Shown here: one piece after another, positions 14,687 through 15,802 of the stretch
Layout of the letters: each line of letters starts with the position of its first letter
Position numbering within the stretch: the stretch's first letter is position 1
DNA from: Flavobacteriaceae bacterium
GTDB taxonomy: Bacteria > Bacteroidota > Bacteroidia > Flavobacteriales > Flavobacteriaceae
Assembly: GCA_023301205.1 (NCBI GenBank)
Contig: JALZVC010000260.1
Span: forward strand, 1-15,802
DNA: 15,802 bases
Direction: 5' to 3'
Notes under the pieces: model-generated
Told to the model about the DNA's origin: nothing
The model's input: the letters and a program-made list of their open reading frames with translations, nothing else
Databases searched by the model: none
Position numbers and translations under genes: made by a program

Positions 14687-14961
14687 TACATACTACCTAA
14701 AGCACCTAGAAACACAATAAAAATTATTAATAGAATATTAACTATCACTCCTATTGCCAAAGCCCAAATTGAATATTTTTTTGCATCATTTGCTGCTTTT
14801 TGAGCGCCATCGTAATCACCTTGCAACCATAGTTCTTTTACTTTAGTTGATTTAACAATAGCAACAATACCTAAAGGCATACAGCATAATACAGTAGAAA
14901 GAATTGCCCAAATTAGATTGTTTTCTGGTGGAGCTCCTTGCGGAGTGTTCAAGTTTTCCAT
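14686..14961 (-). CDS. CD225/dispanin-like small membrane protein
   Basis: A 91-aa protein with two TM segments (about 16-37 and 64-88) and the dispanin pattern: ILSTVLCCMPLGIVAIVKS with the Cys pair 26-27 at the end of the first helix, an amphipathic loop KVKELWLQGDYDGAQKAAND, and KKYSIWALAIG into the second helix. The family includes animal IFITM proteins; bacterial members have no established role that I know of. The N-terminus is short and polar with prolines. It has its own full-match promoter box (14982-14989) and heads a two-gene unit with DUF2752. Confidence 0.9.
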   Translation of the reverse strand: MENLNTPQGAPPENNLIWAILSTVLCCMPLGIVAIVKSTKVKELWLQGDYDGAQKAANDAKKYSIWALAIGVIVNILLIIFIVFLGALGSM

Positions 14962-14981
14962 AATAATTGATTGTTAGGACA

Positions 14982-14989
14982 CAAATATA
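14982..14989 (-). promoter_or_regulatory. Bacteroidetes -7 box TATATTTG for the CD225-DUF2752 unit
   Basis: Minus-strand TATATTTG is a full TAnnTTTG match, ending 20 nt before the ATG at 14961. No TTG at the -33 distance; the upstream stretch is A/T-rich. It lies between the cyclo-ligase stop and the CD225 start, so this pair can be transcribed independently. Confidence 0.5.
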
Positions 14990-15009
14990 AACTAAAAAGA
15001 AAATTTATT

Positions 15010-15579
15010 TTAAATCTTATTAAACACTATTGTTTCTTCTGGCGTAACTACATAGTCTAATGGAATATCTGTGGCTTCTGCAGTAATGCTATTTTCTGGA
15101 CCAAAGAAAGACAAACCGATAGTAATGACGTCTTTACTACATTGCGATAAAAAGCGATCATAAAAACCTTTACCATAGCCTACACGATTCCCTTTTTTAT
15201 CATAGGCTAAGAGTGGTAAAAACACAACCTCTATTTGGGATGCTGGCACTTCTATCCCGCCTTGAGGTTCTGGTATTCCGTATGCAGAAATTTTAATTGT
15301 TGTGTTTTCTTGCAACAAGATATGTTTCATTGCTAAAGTTTTAAAATCTGTTCTGGGCACGATAACAGACTTGTCTTTTCCTTGTAGTATATGCAACACG
15401 TATTCTGTGTTGACTTCCTTCTTACTGTCTATAGGCAAGAAAATGTGGTAATATGTGGCCTCCCAAATAGGGATTCGCAATACTTGATTTGCAATGCCAA
15501 GGCTCAGTTCTTCTATAGCTTCTTCAGAAAGTAGTGCTCGCTTTTCCTTGTATAGTTGCCTTAATCCCTGTTTATTCAT
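15010..15579 (-). CDS. 5-formyltetrahydrofolate cyclo-ligase
   Basis: A 189-aa cytoplasmic enzyme converting 5-formyl-THF to 5,10-methenyl-THF with ATP, returning a storage or inhibitory folate to one-carbon metabolism. Seen: the basic N-terminus KQGLRQLYKEKR (binds ATP phosphate in the family), YYHIFLPIDSKKEVNT (about 43-58), YGIPEPQGG, and the strongly conserved NRVGYGKGFYDRFL (131-144). Length is typical. The ATG at 15579-15577 is preferred over a TTG one codon upstream. It follows the stop of the desuccinylase-like gene by 5 nt, so the two are probably co-transcribed. Confidence 0.94.
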   Translation of the reverse strand: MNKQGLRQLYKEKRALLSEEAIEELSLGIANQVLRIPIWEATYYHIFLPIDSKKEVNTEYVLHILQGKDKSVIVPRTDFKTLAMKHILLQENTTIKISAYGIPEPQGGIEVPASQIEVVFLPLLAYDKKGNRVGYGKGFYDRFLSQCSKDVITIGLSFFGPENSITAEATDIPLDYVVTPEETIVFNKI

Positions 15580-15584
15580 CAATC

Positions 15585-15802
15585 TTAGGAGTCTTGATGC
15601 TTTACTATTTCCGTAGTACTCTCTGTAGAAAGATGGAAAATAGCATCCCCTTGATTTACAATAGGCGCATGATTAATGTTAATAATATATCCTTCATTAG
15701 GCGCCATGACTTTGATTCTCATTTTGCCATAAGGATCTGTAATGGTAGCTAGAAACTCCCCTTTTTTTACGTGCTTATTACAGTCAATCTTTACGTGTAA
15801 TA
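15585..15802 (-). CDS. Succinylglutamate desuccinylase/aspartoacylase-like protein (partial, C-terminus only)
   Basis: The final 71 residues plus the stop (TAA at 15587-15585) of a minus-strand gene that enters from the right edge. The visible part contains VKKGEFLATITDPYG, then KVMAPNEGYIININHAPIV and NQGDAIFHLS. This matches the C-terminal beta-barrel, biotinyl/lipoyl-like domain of the AstE/AspA-type zinc carboxypeptidase family (M14-like). The catalytic domain lies outside the window, so substrate and activity cannot be judged. It is 5 nt upstream of the cyclo-ligase start and is probably in the same transcript. Confidence 0.75.
   Translation of the reverse strand, partial: LHVKIDCNKHVKKGEFLATITDPYGKMRIKVMAPNEGYIININHAPIVNQGDAIFHLSTESTTEIVKHQDS

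Noticed and set aside
15580..15582. TTG as start of the cyclo-ligase gene
   Set aside because: The adjacent ATG at 15579 is the more likely start and still leaves a normal 5-nt gap from the upstream stop.
1..15802. CRISPR array, tRNA, rRNA, insertion sequence or phage defence cassette
   Set aside because: I found no regularly spaced direct repeats, no cloverleaf or rRNA sequence, and no transposase, integrase, nuclease-helicase or toxin-antitoxin gene in any frame.

Overview
The window looks like a chromosomal segment of a marine-type flavobacterium (Bacteroidetes, Flavobacteriaceae; a Dokdonia-like genus is a guess). The support is the AT-rich sequence, TAnnTTTG-type promoter boxes with no Shine-Dalgarno sequences, and protein sequences that read like flavobacterial versions of HflX, IleRS, the degenerate DksA/TraR protein, LspA and a CBS-pair protein. 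I see no tRNA, rRNA, CRISPR array, insertion sequence or phage gene. Most of the window is conserved housekeeping backbone; the unusual signals lie in palindromic repeats, decayed genes and gene junctions.

Layout. 1-698 (-): start of an endonuclease/exonuclease/phosphatase-family protein whose end lies outside the window. 699-1186: repeat-rich intergenic region. 1187-2398 (+): hflX, possibly leaderless. 2399-2628: convergent gap with a palindromic repeat. 3432-2629 (-) and 5782-3425 (-): an atypical SDR overlapping the end of a membrane-anchored M28 metallopeptidase. 5889-6350 (+): a CBS-pair protein, followed by two related hairpins in a convergent gap. 6907-6551 (-): a small zinc-finger protein. 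6908-7425: intergenic, with a possible gene remnant and a small palindrome.

7426-12603 (+) is a protein-synthesis and envelope cluster: ileS, a DksA/TraR-like gene 2 nt downstream, a strong terminator, a secreted beta-rich protein starting exactly at the terminator T-tract, and lspA. lspA converges with a single-domain response regulator and shares the tetranucleotide TTAA with it as both stop codons. Upstream of the regulator is a PAS/histidine kinase gene disrupted by a frameshift, a nonsense codon and altered ATP-binding glycines. Further right on the minus strand are DUF2752 and CD225/dispanin membrane-protein genes (stop/start overlap), 5-formyltetrahydrofolate cyclo-ligase, and the C-terminus of a succinylglutamate desuccinylase/aspartoacylase-like protein.

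Most notable observations: (1) a GC-rich mosaic of palindromes lies in frame inside ileS and encodes residues of its editing-domain region, like a REP/BIME element domesticated as protein; (2) this IleRS has G-I-H-H in place of the class I HIGH motif; (3) two adjacent hairpins after the CBS gene differ in sequence but each keeps a perfect 13-bp stem; (4) a decaying kinase sits beside an intact receiver-domain protein.
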